From RGIG9115 sp045648165 (GTDB lineage: Bacteria; Bacillota; Clostridia; UBA1381): a stretch of 48,548 bases of DNA. The position numbers were made by a program, and so were the translations under genes. The notes under the pieces are model-generated. The model made no database searches, was not told where the DNA came from, and was given only the letters and a program-made list of their open reading frames with translations. Of the stretch, positions 1 to 7,931 are shown piece by piece. The stretch is taken from positions 1 to 48,548 of the forward strand of contig JAZRNL010000029.1 in assembly GCA_045648165.1 (NCBI GenBank), in the 5' to 3' direction. The number at the start of each line of letters is the position of its first letter. The first letter of the stretch is position 1.

Positions 1-121
1 AATCACTGTAAGAATTCTTTTCTCACACCCTGAGAAAACGCTTACTAAGGAAGAGGTTTCCGAACCTGTAAATGCAATAATTGCAGATCTTGAAAAATCA
101 GGAATAACGCTTAAAAAATAA
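1..121 (+). CDS. pheT: Phenylalanyl-tRNA synthetase beta subunit, C-terminal end (partial)
   Basis: Frame 2 is open from the window edge to a TAA at 119-121 and gives about 39 residues beginning ITVRILFSHPEKTL. This resembles the end of the ferredoxin-fold anticodon-binding (FDX-ACB) domain that closes PheT: hydrophobic strand, then a 'T.EEV..PV..II..LEK.G..L+' helix and strand. PheT pairs with PheS to charge tRNA-Phe in the cytoplasm. Only the tail is present, so the call rests on one short domain end. It is the last gene of its unit; a foldback element follows about 37 bp later. Confidence 0.7.
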   Translation, partial: ITVRILFSHPEKTLTKEEVSEPVNAIIADLEKSGITLKK

Positions 122-157
122 CTTTAAGGTGCTGTTTAAAAGTCAGCTCACAGTCCA

Positions 158-407
158 GGGGATGATTAAAAATAGTGCAGAACGGACGGAACGAAGTATT
201 ATGCGGTTCAATCCGCATAATACCCTGCCCGAAGGCGTACGTTGGTACGCCGAGTAGTGAGTTACGTTCGTAGTTCAATGGCATAAAATGAATAGAAATC
301 CGCAAATTTGCGGATTTCTACAATAATTTATAAGGTTTCACATTTGTGAATGATTATAAATGCTGATTTAAAGCCATTGAACGGTCTGTGCATTTTTAAA
401 CATCCCC
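158..407. mobile_element. MITE-like foldback element with imperfect terminal inverted repeats
   Basis: The ends are inverted copies. The left end, 158-185, begins GGGGATGATTAAAAAT; the right end, 382-407, read in reverse complement, begins GGGGATGTTTAAAAAT. Both continue into a related GCAGA/ACAGA..CG stretch. Inside lie further exact inverted repeats: a 10-bp stem at 197-206/213-222, a 7-bp stem at 234-240/245-251, GTTCAATGGC at 273-282 against its complement at 373-382, a 28-bp perfect palindrome at 293-320, and a 6-bp stem at 337-350. No ORF of substance is inside. The right end stops 6 bp from the kdpE stop codon. I see no clear target-site duplication. A non-autonomous transposable element or a large structured RNA/terminator region are both possible. 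Confidence 0.55.
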
Positions 408-413
408 ATTTTG

Positions 414-1121
414 TTAATCTCTTTCACACATACGATATCCTACACCCAACTCATTTACTATGTAGTTGTTCTGACCTGGCTTTGCACCGATTTTTTTTCG
501 GATGTTTGCCATATTAACCTGAAGCTTTTTAGTGCTGTTTAAATCGTTATATCCCCAAATGTCACGGATTATAGCAGAATATGTCATAACCTTTCCTGAA
601 TGTTCGGAAAGGAATGCTATAATATTGTACTCGGTTTGTGTAAGCTTTATTTCTTCTTTGTCAATAAACACACGTCTTGCGTCGTAGTCGATTTCCAACC
701 CTCCTGACTTGAATTTACCTCCGGGCAATTTGCCTTCCGAAGTGCTGTGCCTTGAGTTCCGGAGGGCAGAGCGCACTCTTGCCACAAGCTCTGCCGAGCC
801 GAATGGTTTCATTACATAATCATTTGCTCCGCAGTCTAAAGCTTCTACCTTATCCTTTTCATCCGTTCTTGCAGACAATACTATAATAGGGGTTAAGAAT
901 TCTTTTCTCACGCCTTTTAAAAATCTCATCCCGTCAAAATCAGGCAAGCCAAGATCAAGAATTACCAAATCGGGACGGTGAGATGAAAAAAGCATTTCTC
1001 CGCCCTCGCAGGATTTTGCCGAAATTACCTGATACCCGTTTGTTTCAAGAAGCGCTTTCAGGAGGTTGTTTATATTATCTTCATCTTCGATAACGAGGAT
1101 TTTATATTTATTGTTATGCAT
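414..1121 (-). CDS. kdpE: OmpR-family response regulator, KdpE type
   Basis: A 235-residue two-domain response regulator. The receiver domain (about 4-118) has the acidic pair in VIEDED, the phospho-acceptor Asp56 in VILDLGLP and Lys105 in YVMKPF. The C-terminal winged helix (about 135-235) has the OmpR/PhoB signature ending YIVNELGVGYRM. Receiver and DNA-binding parts look most like KdpE. The start overlaps the 3' end of the upstream kinase gene by 8 bp, so the two are translationally coupled, kinase first. No kdpFABC potassium-pump genes are visible, so the target could be potassium uptake elsewhere or something different. Family assignment is firm; the Kdp role is inferred. Confidence 0.8.
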   Translation of the reverse strand: MHNNKYKILVIEDEDNINNLLKALLETNGYQVISAKSCEGGEMLFSSHRPDLVILDLGLPDFDGMRFLKGVRKEFLTPIIVLSARTDEKDKVEALDCGANDYVMKPFGSAELVARVRSALRNSRHSTSEGKLPGGKFKSGGLEIDYDARRVFIDKEEIKLTQTEYNIIAFLSEHSGKVMTYSAIIRDIWGYNDLNSTKKLQVNMANIRKKIGAKPGQNNYIVNELGVGYRMCERD

Positions 1122-2175
1122 TTTCTTTATCCTCCATATTTAACACAAACCGGAACATACATCCGCCTTCTTTTAAATTTTCGGCTTTAATATCTCCGCC
1201 GTGGGCTTTGATAATTGAAGCGCATACCGACAGACCTATACCTGCATTGTTCTTTTTTCGGTCTGATATGTTAGATTGGGTGGTATATACTCCGCTGAAA
1301 ATATCCTTTAACCTATGTTCGGCAATTCCGCATCCGTTATCCTTTATTTCAAAAATTGCCTTGGCAGGAGTTGTTAAAATTTTAAACTTCAGATATGTCA
1401 TACCTTTGGCATGTTGTACTGCGTTTTCCAGAATATTCAGTATAACTTGTTCTATCAGCAAAGCATCCATAGGTATTGAAATAAACTCGTCGGGAATATC
1501 CACTTCAACTGTCTGTTCCGGATATCTTTTTGCAAACTTTACAAGAACAGAGTCTACGAGCTCGTCGAGAACGGTTTCTGTTTTTATTATTTTAACTTTG
1601 CCGCTATCCAGCTTTGTAATGGATAATAAATTCTCTACCATCCGGTAAAGCCATAGGGAATCTTCGCTTATGCCGCCAATCATATTTTTACGTTGTTCAT
1701 CGCTGAATTCGTCGTAATTTTCAAGAAGTGCAGAGCTTGAACTGTAAATAGTCGTAAGGGGAGTTCTCAAATCGTGGGAAACAGCTCTTAAAAGGTTGGC
1801 ACGCATTTTTTCTTTGTCGCGTTCGGCTTTTACGGCTTCGTGTTGCTTTACCTTTGCGGTCAAACCGCAGGTTATCAATGTAACAAACAAAAGGATTATG
1901 GCAGATACAATATTTTCCCGAATAGTAAAATCGAATTCGAAGAAAGGAAAATTAAAGGCAAAATTAACTGCTAAAACGCTGATGAGTGCAGAAGTCACGC
2001 CGTAAATATATCCCGGTGTTATTACTGATATCAGGAAAACACCAAGCACAAAAATAGCAGAGGTAAATGTATTATCCTCAAATATATTGTGAAGCACAAG
2101 GCACAGTGCAAAGCAAGAAGCAAGAGTTAAAAATGATATTAAAATGTTTTTCAGAATTTCATATGATTTTTTCAT
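1114..2175 (-). CDS. kdpD: Sensor histidine kinase, short KdpD-like (DUF4118 plus kinase core)
   Basis: A membrane histidine kinase of about 353 residues. Four hydrophobic segments fill roughly residues 8-110 (DUF4118-like). The phospho-acceptor His is in RAVSHDLRTPL (about residue 134), followed by an N box (ILNILENAVQHA) and G boxes (DNGCGIAE, GIGLSV) of the HATPase domain. It lacks the roughly 400-residue N-terminal KdpD sensor/Usp region of long KdpD proteins, so it corresponds only to the C-terminal half. The open frame starts with GTG at 2184, but GGTGA lies five or six bases before the ATG at 2175, which I take as the start. It is the first gene of a two-gene operon with the response regulator. 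Confidence 0.8.
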   Translation of the reverse strand: MKKSYEILKNILISFLTLASCFALCLVLHNIFEDNTFTSAIFVLGVFLISVITPGYIYGVTSALISVLAVNFAFNFPFFEFDFTIRENIVSAIILLFVTLITCGLTAKVKQHEAVKAERDKEKMRANLLRAVSHDLRTPLTTIYSSSSALLENYDEFSDEQRKNMIGGISEDSLWLYRMVENLLSITKLDSGKVKIIKTETVLDELVDSVLVKFAKRYPEQTVEVDIPDEFISIPMDALLIEQVILNILENAVQHAKGMTYLKFKILTTPAKAIFEIKDNGCGIAEHRLKDIFSGVYTTQSNISDRKKNNAGIGLSVCASIIKAHGGDIKAENLKEGGCMFRFVLNMEDKENA

Positions 2176-2210
2176 ATATTTCACCGTTTAAATTAATCGT
2201 TGTATACCTA

Positions 2211-2244
2211 ATTATACTGCCGCGACGGTTAAGATGCGGTTAAG
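2211..2244 (-). promoter_or_regulatory. Promoter and direct-repeat operator of the kdpDE-like operon
   Basis: On the minus strand CTTAACCG occurs twice (2244-2237 and 2233-2226) with start points exactly 11 bp apart, followed by TATAAT at 2216-2211. The expected -35 position holds only CCGCAT, a poor match. Eleven-bp spaced direct repeats over a weak -35 are the usual binding arrangement of OmpR/PhoB-family regulators, so autoactivation by the encoded regulator is inferred. Confidence 0.6.
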
Positions 2245-2280
2245 AAAAAAGCAGACAGAGCAATAAAACTCTGCCTGCTT
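2243..2280 (-). terminator. Rho-independent terminator of htpG
   Basis: Read on the minus strand, a 12-bp stem (2280-2269 with 2260-2249, one G-U pair) with an 8-nt loop is followed by a run of T. It lies about 85 bp past the htpG stop. Its T-run abuts the direct repeats of the next promoter. Confidence 0.75.
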
Positions 2281-2366
2281 CAATTACAACAGGTAATTTG
2301 TATTGCCGGTTTTATTATACCTTATAATTTTCTAAAGGTCAATCACAACAATACATAATTTTTCAT

Positions 2367-4199
2367 TTAAAGCATCTTCTCCATAATCCGGTTGCTTCTT
2401 TCGATGAACTTTGTCATTTGTTCAGCGGGCAGCGGCTTGTTACAGAGCATTGCAAGGTCGTAAATATGGTCGGATACGAGCTTTGCATCGTCTTCCGAAA
2501 GTGAAGTGAGCTTTTTGATTAAAGCATTTTCAGTGTTGAGCACAAGTGTGTATTCGTCCTTGAACATTCCTGCCATTGCCGCCATTTGCTGACCGTAAGC
2601 TCTGTACATCTCCTGCATTCTGCGGCTCTCTTCGCCAAGGAGAAGCACTGCAGGGATAGCAGTGTTTTTAAGAGCTTTTGCTTCAACTTTTACATCTTCG
2701 GGGAGGGATTTTTTCACTATTTCTATAATAGCTTCACTACCCTCTGTTTCCTCTCCGTCATCTGAAAGGTCAGATACATTTGAGTCAACTCTCTTGAATT
2801 TTACATCGGGGTTTTTCATTTCAATAAATGATATAAACTGATTATCGATTAATGATGGCAGCTCAATAACCTTTATACCTTGTTCTTTAAACAGGTTTAT
2901 ATACTGGCTCTGGCGGTCTTTATCCGATGTGTAGTAAACATCCTTCTTTTCGTTACCTCCTGTATAATCTTCAAGGGTGAGCACTTCACCGTCGGTTGTT
3001 TTGTAGATGATAATATCCTTAATTTTGTCGTAGAATTTTTCGTCACGCATGCAGCCGTATTTGATGAAGATGTTTATATCGTCCCAATAGCTGTTATAGT
3101 TTTCGCGGTCATTTTTGAATATTCCGGTAAGCTTGTCTGCAACCTTTTTGGTAATGTGTGCAGAAATCTTTTGCACATACCCGTCATTTTGCAGAAAGCT
3201 TCGTGATACATTAAGGGGAAGATCGGGGCAGTCGATTACGCCTTTAAGGAGCATAAGGAATTCGGGGATAACCTCTTTTACGTTATCGGCAACAAAAACC
3301 TGATTGTTAAAAAGCTTAATCTGCCCTTCGTTTACGGTAAATTCGTGATTAATTCTCGGGAAGTAAAGAATTCCCTTCAGTCTGAATGGGAAGTCCACAT
3401 TTAAATGAATCCAGAAAAGTGGCTCATTAAAGTCCATAAACACATTTCTGTAAAATTCCTTGTATTCTTCATCGGTACATTCTGAAGGCTTTTTCATCCA
3501 CAAGGGATTTGTGTCGTTAACAGGCTTTGGCTCCGGCTTTTCTGCTCCTTCTTCCGGCTTTTCCTCTTCTTTTTTCACAGAGTCGAGATAAACTTCAACG
3601 GGGAGGAATGAGCAGTATTTGTGAAGAATAGAGCGCACTTCAAATTCGTTTTTGAATTCTTTGCCGTCTTCTCCAAGGTAGAGAGTGATGGTGGTACCGC
3701 GCTCTGTTCTCTCGCCTTCCGTCATTTCATATTCAAGACCGCCCTCGCATACCCATTTGGCAGCTTTTGCGCCTTTCTGATACGAAAGTGAATCGATTTC
3801 AACCTTGTCTGCAACCATAAATGCAGAATAAAAACCAAGACCGAAATGGCCTATAATCTGATCAGGGTTCTTTTCGTCTTTATATTTTTCGAGAAAATCA
3901 TTTGCTCCCGAAAATGCAATCTGGGTAATGTATTTGTCGATTTCTTCGGCGGTCATACCAATACCATTATCACGGATAGTAAGGGTGCCGGCTTCTTCGT
4001 CGGTTAAAACATCTATTCTGAATACCTCGTTATCGCCAAGCTCCGCCTCGCCGATTCCTGCGAACTTCTTCATTTTTGTAATAGCATCACAGGCGTTTGA
4101 AACAAGCTCACGAAGGAATATATCCTTGTCGGAGTAGAGCCATTTTTTTATAATGGGAAATATGTTCTCGGAGTTAACCGAAATATTACCTTTTGCCAT
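2367..4199 (-). CDS. htpG: Molecular chaperone HtpG (Hsp90)
   Basis: A 610-residue Hsp90-family cytosolic ATP-dependent chaperone, full family length. The GHKL ATPase domain occupies about residues 1-215, with RELVSNACDAITK, the DNGIGM motif and the GHFGLGFYSAF lid-region motif; middle and C-terminal dimerisation domains follow. A charged Glu/Pro/Lys-rich linker near residues 210-230 joins the first two domains. AAGGAAG precedes the ATG. The promoter carries a perfect CIRCE element, so control by the HrcA repressor, as for groESL and dnaK in other bacteria, is inferred. In Bacillus subtilis htpG is not in the HrcA regulon, so this wiring is lineage-specific. Confidence 0.97.
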   Translation of the reverse strand: MAKGNISVNSENIFPIIKKWLYSDKDIFLRELVSNACDAITKMKKFAGIGEAELGDNEVFRIDVLTDEEAGTLTIRDNGIGMTAEEIDKYITQIAFSGANDFLEKYKDEKNPDQIIGHFGLGFYSAFMVADKVEIDSLSYQKGAKAAKWVCEGGLEYEMTEGERTERGTTITLYLGEDGKEFKNEFEVRSILHKYCSFLPVEVYLDSVKKEEEKPEEGAEKPEPKPVNDTNPLWMKKPSECTDEEYKEFYRNVFMDFNEPLFWIHLNVDFPFRLKGILYFPRINHEFTVNEGQIKLFNNQVFVADNVKEVIPEFLMLLKGVIDCPDLPLNVSRSFLQNDGYVQKISAHITKKVADKLTGIFKNDRENYNSYWDDINIFIKYGCMRDEKFYDKIKDIIIYKTTDGEVLTLEDYTGGNEKKDVYYTSDKDRQSQYINLFKEQGIKVIELPSLIDNQFISFIEMKNPDVKFKRVDSNVSDLSDDGEETEGSEAIIEIVKKSLPEDVKVEAKALKNTAIPAVLLLGEESRRMQEMYRAYGQQMAAMAGMFKDEYTLVLNTENALIKKLTSLSEDDAKLVSDHIYDLAMLCNKPLPAEQMTKFIERSNRIMEKML

Positions 4200-4233
4200 A
4201 ATTTATGCACTTCCTTAAAATTTTAATATCCAT

Positions 4234-4262
4234 ATTTTAATACGTAAGCCGTAATTTGTCAA
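4234..4262 (-). promoter_or_regulatory. Sigma-A promoter of htpG
   Basis: On the minus strand TTGACA (4262-4257), a 17-bp spacer and TAAAAT (4239-4234), a near-consensus housekeeping promoter. The CIRCE operator lies 7 bp upstream of the -35. Confidence 0.8.
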
Positions 4263-4269
4263 TACGGTT

Positions 4270-4296
4270 TTAGCACTCTTAACGAAAGAGTGCTAA
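4270..4296. promoter_or_regulatory. CIRCE operator (HrcA binding site)
   Basis: TTAGCACTC, nine bases, GAGTGCTAA: an exact 9-9-9 match to the CIRCE consensus. It sits between htpG and the divergent secreted-protein gene, immediately upstream of the htpG -35 box. The -35 of the divergent promoter is 60 bp away, so htpG is the likelier target. Confidence 0.95.
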
Positions 4297-4355
4297 TTGT
4301 TAACAGATTGTTCATATGTGAGAATAAAAACTTGATAAATTTTAGTTGTATCCTA

Positions 4356-4384
4356 TTTACAAAATGGCTGATATGTTGTATAAT
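4356..4384 (+). promoter_or_regulatory. Sigma-A promoter of the secreted repeat protein gene
   Basis: TTTACA (4356-4361), 17-bp spacer, TATAAT (4379-4384). Transcription would start near 4391, just before the AAAGGGGG ribosome binding site. Confidence 0.65.
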
Positions 4385-4408
4385 TGGAGTTACAAAGGGG
4401 GTAATTGC

Positions 4409-5545
4409 ATGAAGAAAATAACGGGATTAATAATAGTATTTGCCACATTGATAACCGCAAGCCTTGCCTTTGCCGCAAACGGTGATGTAGTAGGATATGT
4501 GTATGACACTGATATAAGAGCTTATATAAACGGTGTTGAGGTTAAGTCCTATTCTATTGATGGAAAAACAGCCGTAGCAATAGAGGACGTTGCAAAACCA
4601 CAGACCGGATATTATTATAACGACAGTACAAGGACTATTGAGCTATACAGTCTTTCCCCTTCGGTAATAGTGGGAGGCAGGTCGGAGCTCAAAAGTAAAA
4701 TCGGTAGGGTAACGGGTAAAATTTATGAATCGGATATAAAAGCCGTTATCTATGATTATGTAATTCCATCCTACAGTATTGGCGGTAAAACTGCAGTTGC
4801 CATTGAAGATTTGGGAAATGACGGAAGCTTTTCCGAAATTGGCGGAAAATACATATGGGATGGGGAAAACCGCACAATAAGTCTTGAATTTATATACGAC
4901 AACAGCACTATCATCCGTGACTATAATATAAATATTACGGTTGATATGAAAGATGACCTCTCAGAAGGGACGGTTATTTTTTCAGGTAATCCATACTGCC
5001 GTGCTATGCTTGTGAAGGATTTCAATTGGCCCTATTGGATTGATGAGCTAAATGGTACAGATGAGGATATTAAAAAGTCTATACCTCTTGTTTATAACGG
5101 AGATGTTATAGGCTATCATCTATACCGCACCACTGAGAAGTCGCATTGGAAACCAAACGGTTTTTACGCATACACATATTTATTTGAAGAAAAAATTGCA
5201 GAGATTTCAAAAACCGTACAAAAGCCTCAAATTACAAAAGAAGATGTAATAAATCATTATAAGGTTAACCATATCGGAGGTGTGTTGGAGCGTTTTGATA
5301 CAGAGGATTATACCTTCGCTTATATGAGTGCGGGCACGCCTCACGGAGCATCACAGTATCTTGTTCTTGCAAGAGCTGACGGAAGCTATCATGATTATTC
5401 TGATAATTTTAATTCTGTAAGCTTCTGGGGAACAAAGGTGTTTGATAACGTTATAATTGACAAAGAAAAGGAAAAAGTTTATTTCCGTTATGACACGGAT
5501 TATATTATAGATTTAAAAACAGGAGAGCTAACAAAGCTTAGTTAA
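4409..5545 (+). CDS. Secreted protein with two copies of a beta-rich repeat, function unknown
   Basis: About 378 residues. A signal peptide (MKKITGLII... to about AFAANG, residues 1-25) is followed by two similar units near residues 27-82 and 94-155. Each contains a 'YD/ES DI+A' start, a 'SYSI.GKTAVAIEDL' core and a final 'Y..D...RTI.L' strand. This is the layout of stalk or copper-amine-oxidase-N-like surface domains. The remaining 220 residues look globular and I do not recognise them. The frame is open further upstream, but AAAGGGGG and the signal peptide fix the start at 4409. A gene with related N-terminal domains follows 14 bp later, so the two are probably co-transcribed. Confidence 0.65.
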   Translation: MKKITGLIIVFATLITASLAFAANGDVVGYVYDTDIRAYINGVEVKSYSIDGKTAVAIEDVAKPQTGYYYNDSTRTIELYSLSPSVIVGGRSELKSKIGRVTGKIYESDIKAVIYDYVIPSYSIGGKTAVAIEDLGNDGSFSEIGGKYIWDGENRTISLEFIYDNSTIIRDYNINITVDMKDDLSEGTVIFSGNPYCRAMLVKDFNWPYWIDELNGTDEDIKKSIPLVYNGDVIGYHLYRTTEKSHWKPNGFYAYTYLFEEKIAEISKTVQKPQITKEDVINHYKVNHIGGVLERFDTEDYTFAYMSAGTPHGASQYLVLARADGSYHDYSDNFNSVSFWGTKVFDNVIIDKEKEKVYFRYDTDYIIDLKTGELTKLS

Positions 5546-5559
5546 AGGAGACTAATACT

Positions 5560-6840
5560 ATGAAAAAATTTTTGGCGGCAATTCTTGCTACAGTGGCAGT
5601 AATGGGTGCAGGTGCCTATGCAAAAACCATTCAGGTTACAATCGACTCGGCGGATGTATTCACTTCGGATGAGTATATTCTTAAAAATACGCTCCAGGCG
5701 GCGGCTTATATAGAAAACGACATCACAATGGTGCCTCTTCGCTTTATAACCGAGGAGTTGGGTGCAGAGGTGGGTTGGAATCCCGACACCCGTGAAATCA
5801 CAATAGCAAAAGACGAAAATATTATAACTCTTCAGATAGGCAATATAAACGCAGTATCTGTTTCAGGTGGTGAAACAAAGACTTCAGAGCTTCTTGCACC
5901 GCCCGTTATAGTAAACGACATAACCCTTGTACCTCTCCGTTTTGTTTCAGAAAATATGGGTACAACGGTTGAATACATTGCTCCCACGCGCCAGGTGCTT
6001 ATATCCGACGATGCTCCTGCAGTTGTTGTAGGCAGCACGCCGGTGTCAAAGGATATGTTCAGAACATATTACCTTTCAAATTCATTTTACCTTGAGTATT
6101 ACGGAGAAGAAGAGTATGCAGCAAAAGTGTATCAGGATGTGGTTAACACTTTTGCTATGAGCAGTTATTGGAAACAGATTGACCCCAATATTAATCTTTC
6201 GGAGGAAAATCTTGCACTTATAAACTCATACACCGATGATGAATTTGCAATTGCGGGAATTCTGAAAGCCAACTATGTTAAGCTTTTGCAAAATCTTGAT
6301 ATCTCAGACAGAGCTTATGAAATGCTCAGCACTGCTTCCGGAGAAGAAGAGCTTGAAAAGATATACACTTCATCTTATGTATGCGCAAAACATGTGCTTA
6401 TCGGGAAAATTAATCTCGACACAGGTGAGAGCTTGTCAGAAGCGGATGTAAAAAAGGCAAAGGCGACCGCCGAAACTGTGCTTAAAAAAGCAAAAGGCGG
6501 TACAGATTTCGACAAGCTTATAAAAGAATATGGTATGGATCCCGGAGTGGAGTACTATCCGGACGGATATATTTTCACAAAAGGGGAAATGGTTGCGGAA
6601 TTTGAAGAGTCGGTCTTTAACCTTAAGGAAAACGAAATAAGCGGAATTGTAGAAACAGATTACGGTTATCATATAATCAAAAAGCTTCCGTTACCTGCAA
6701 TTTCCGATGAAATAAAAGAACAGCTTGGCTATGAAGCGGCGGCTCAGATGATACAGTATATAGTTTCAAGCACCCCTGTTGCCGAGAGTATGTCTGTAGC
6801 GGAGCTTACTGAATATATGGTTGCTTCAACTGTAGGTTGA
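5560..6840 (+). CDS. PrsA/SurA-like parvulin foldase with a copper-amine-oxidase-like N-terminal domain
   Basis: 426 residues, exported. Signal peptide about 1-21 (MKKFLAAILATVAVMGAGAYA). Residues about 25-150 hold two 'MVPLRFI.EELGAEV.W' / 'LVPLRFVSENMGTTV' strands typical of the copper amine oxidase N-terminal-like domain. A helical SurA_N-like region follows, then a rotamase domain at about 275-370 (CAKHVLI, FDKLIKEYGMDPG, FTKGEMV.EFE, TDYGYHIIKKL). The family isomerises peptidyl-prolyl bonds and folds secreted proteins outside the membrane. There is no lipobox Cys, unlike Bacillus PrsA, so it would be soluble or wall-held. AAAGGAG overlaps the stop of the preceding gene. Confidence 0.8.
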   Translation: MKKFLAAILATVAVMGAGAYAKTIQVTIDSADVFTSDEYILKNTLQAAAYIENDITMVPLRFITEELGAEVGWNPDTREITIAKDENIITLQIGNINAVSVSGGETKTSELLAPPVIVNDITLVPLRFVSENMGTTVEYIAPTRQVLISDDAPAVVVGSTPVSKDMFRTYYLSNSFYLEYYGEEEYAAKVYQDVVNTFAMSSYWKQIDPNINLSEENLALINSYTDDEFAIAGILKANYVKLLQNLDISDRAYEMLSTASGEEELEKIYTSSYVCAKHVLIGKINLDTGESLSEADVKKAKATAETVLKKAKGGTDFDKLIKEYGMDPGVEYYPDGYIFTKGEMVAEFEESVFNLKENEISGIVETDYGYHIIKKLPLPAISDEIKEQLGYEAAAQMIQYIVSSTPVAESMSVAELTEYMVASTVG

Positions 6841-6853
6841 TAGGAGAAAAAGG

Positions 6854-7384
6854 ATGATATATTTATTATTGGTTGACGGATTTGAAGAAATAGAAGCGTT
6901 AACACCTGTTGATGTTCTAAGACGATGCGGAGCAGATTTGCTTACGGTGGGAGTTAACGGAAAATCTGCTGTGGGTGCTCATAATATTTCTGTAGAGTGC
7001 GATATTCTTTTTGATGAAATCAAAAAAAATGATATGGAAATGCTGATTCTTCCGGGAGGCCCCGGCCATACGGCCCTTAAAACCGAAAAGGTATATGATC
7101 TTATAAAGTATGCAGAAAGCAAGGGTATATATATTGCCTCTATTTGTGCCGCACCTTCAGTGGTTGGCAAGCTTGGGCTTCTCAGGGGCAAAAAAGCAAC
7201 TTGCTTCCCCGGTTTTGAGCAGGAGCTGGAAGGTGCAGAGGTAGTTGACCTTAAGGTGGTAACAGACGGAATTTATATAACTGCAAAGGGTGCAGGAGCC
7301 GCTGGCGAGTTTGCCTTTAAACTGGCAGAGCTTGCGTGCGGAGCAGAAACGGCGGAAAAGATAAAAAATGCAATGCAATATTGA
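6854..7384 (+). CDS. DJ-1/PfpI family protein
   Basis: 176 residues, full length for the DJ-1/YajL (ThiJ) family. It has Glu14 in FEEIEALTPVDVLRR, the LPGGPG turn and the nucleophile-elbow Cys98 in ASICAAPSVVG, which match Glu18 and Cys106 of human DJ-1. These cytosolic proteins are linked to stress protection, with glyoxalase-like, chaperone or deglycase activities claimed; the exact reaction cannot be read from sequence. AGGAG sits 7 bp before the ATG. The 3' end overlaps the next gene by 17 bp, which implies translational coupling. Confidence 0.9.
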   Translation: MIYLLLVDGFEEIEALTPVDVLRRCGADLLTVGVNGKSAVGAHNISVECDILFDEIKKNDMEMLILPGGPGHTALKTEKVYDLIKYAESKGIYIASICAAPSVVGKLGLLRGKKATCFPGFEQELEGAEVVDLKVVTDGIYITAKGAGAAGEFAFKLAELACGAETAEKIKNAMQY

Positions 7385-7931
7385 TAAAAAAGCTCTGCGG
7401 ATGCAGATGAAAGAAAGACGCAGAAGCCTTCTTAAAGATGAAAAAGAAATCAAAAGCCGCACAATCTGTGCGGCATTTGCTGCCCTTGACAGTTTTGTAG
7501 ATGCAAAAACTGTATGTGTGTATATGGACGCATTTAATGAGGTGCAAACATTTTATATAATTGATGAATGTAAAAAACAGTCCAAAACAGTAGTAATTCC
7601 TGTCGTGGACGGGGCAGACATATATCTTTCCCCTCTGACCGAAACCTTTCGCAAAGGCACGTTTGGCATTCGTGAGCCATTGCAGGTCCGGAAGTTTCCT
7701 AAGGAAAAGGTGGATATATTTGCAGTGCCTGCCCTGGCGTTTGACTGCCGCGGCGGACGTGTGGGATTTGGCAGGGGCTACTATGATAAGCTCCTTAAAG
7801 GAACTGACGGAACTAAGGTTGGTCTGTGCTATGGCTTTCAGCTGGTTGACCGCATTGAAACTGAAGGTCATGATATTTTAATGGATTATGTAATAACAGA
7901 AGGACGGGTGATATGCTGTGCAAAAGAATAA
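7368..7931 (+). CDS. 5-formyltetrahydrofolate cyclo-ligase
   Basis: 187 residues of the MTHFS/YgfA family, which converts 5-formyl-THF to 5,10-methenyl-THF with ATP. Typical features are an N-terminal basic helix (KKALRMQMKERRRSL), the VPALAFD segment and the glycine-rich GGRVGFGRGYYDKLL motif near residues 128-142, then the LCYGFQLVD strand. Both ends overlap neighbours (17 bp upstream, 14 bp downstream), placing it in the middle of a tightly packed operon. The 5' end in the tail of the DJ-1 gene is the only ATG that keeps the conserved first helix. Confidence 0.93.
   Translation: MQCNIDKKALRMQMKERRRSLLKDEKEIKSRTICAAFAALDSFVDAKTVCVYMDAFNEVQTFYIIDECKKQSKTVVIPVVDGADIYLSPLTETFRKGTFGIREPLQVRKFPKEKVDIFAVPALAFDCRGGRVGFGRGYYDKLLKGTDGTKVGLCYGFQLVDRIETEGHDILMDYVITEGRVICCAKE

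Noticed and set aside
201..218. A tRNA T-arm-like hairpin (GCGGTTCAATCCGC) in the first intergenic region
   Set aside because: No acceptor, D or anticodon arm can be placed around it, the loop is six rather than seven bases, and the hairpin is one of several inside the foldback element.
7317..7871. A 184-codon minus-strand frame over the DJ-1/MTHFS junction
   Set aside because: It overlaps two clear genes on the other strand and is rich in Phe, Cys and His runs typical of antisense frames.
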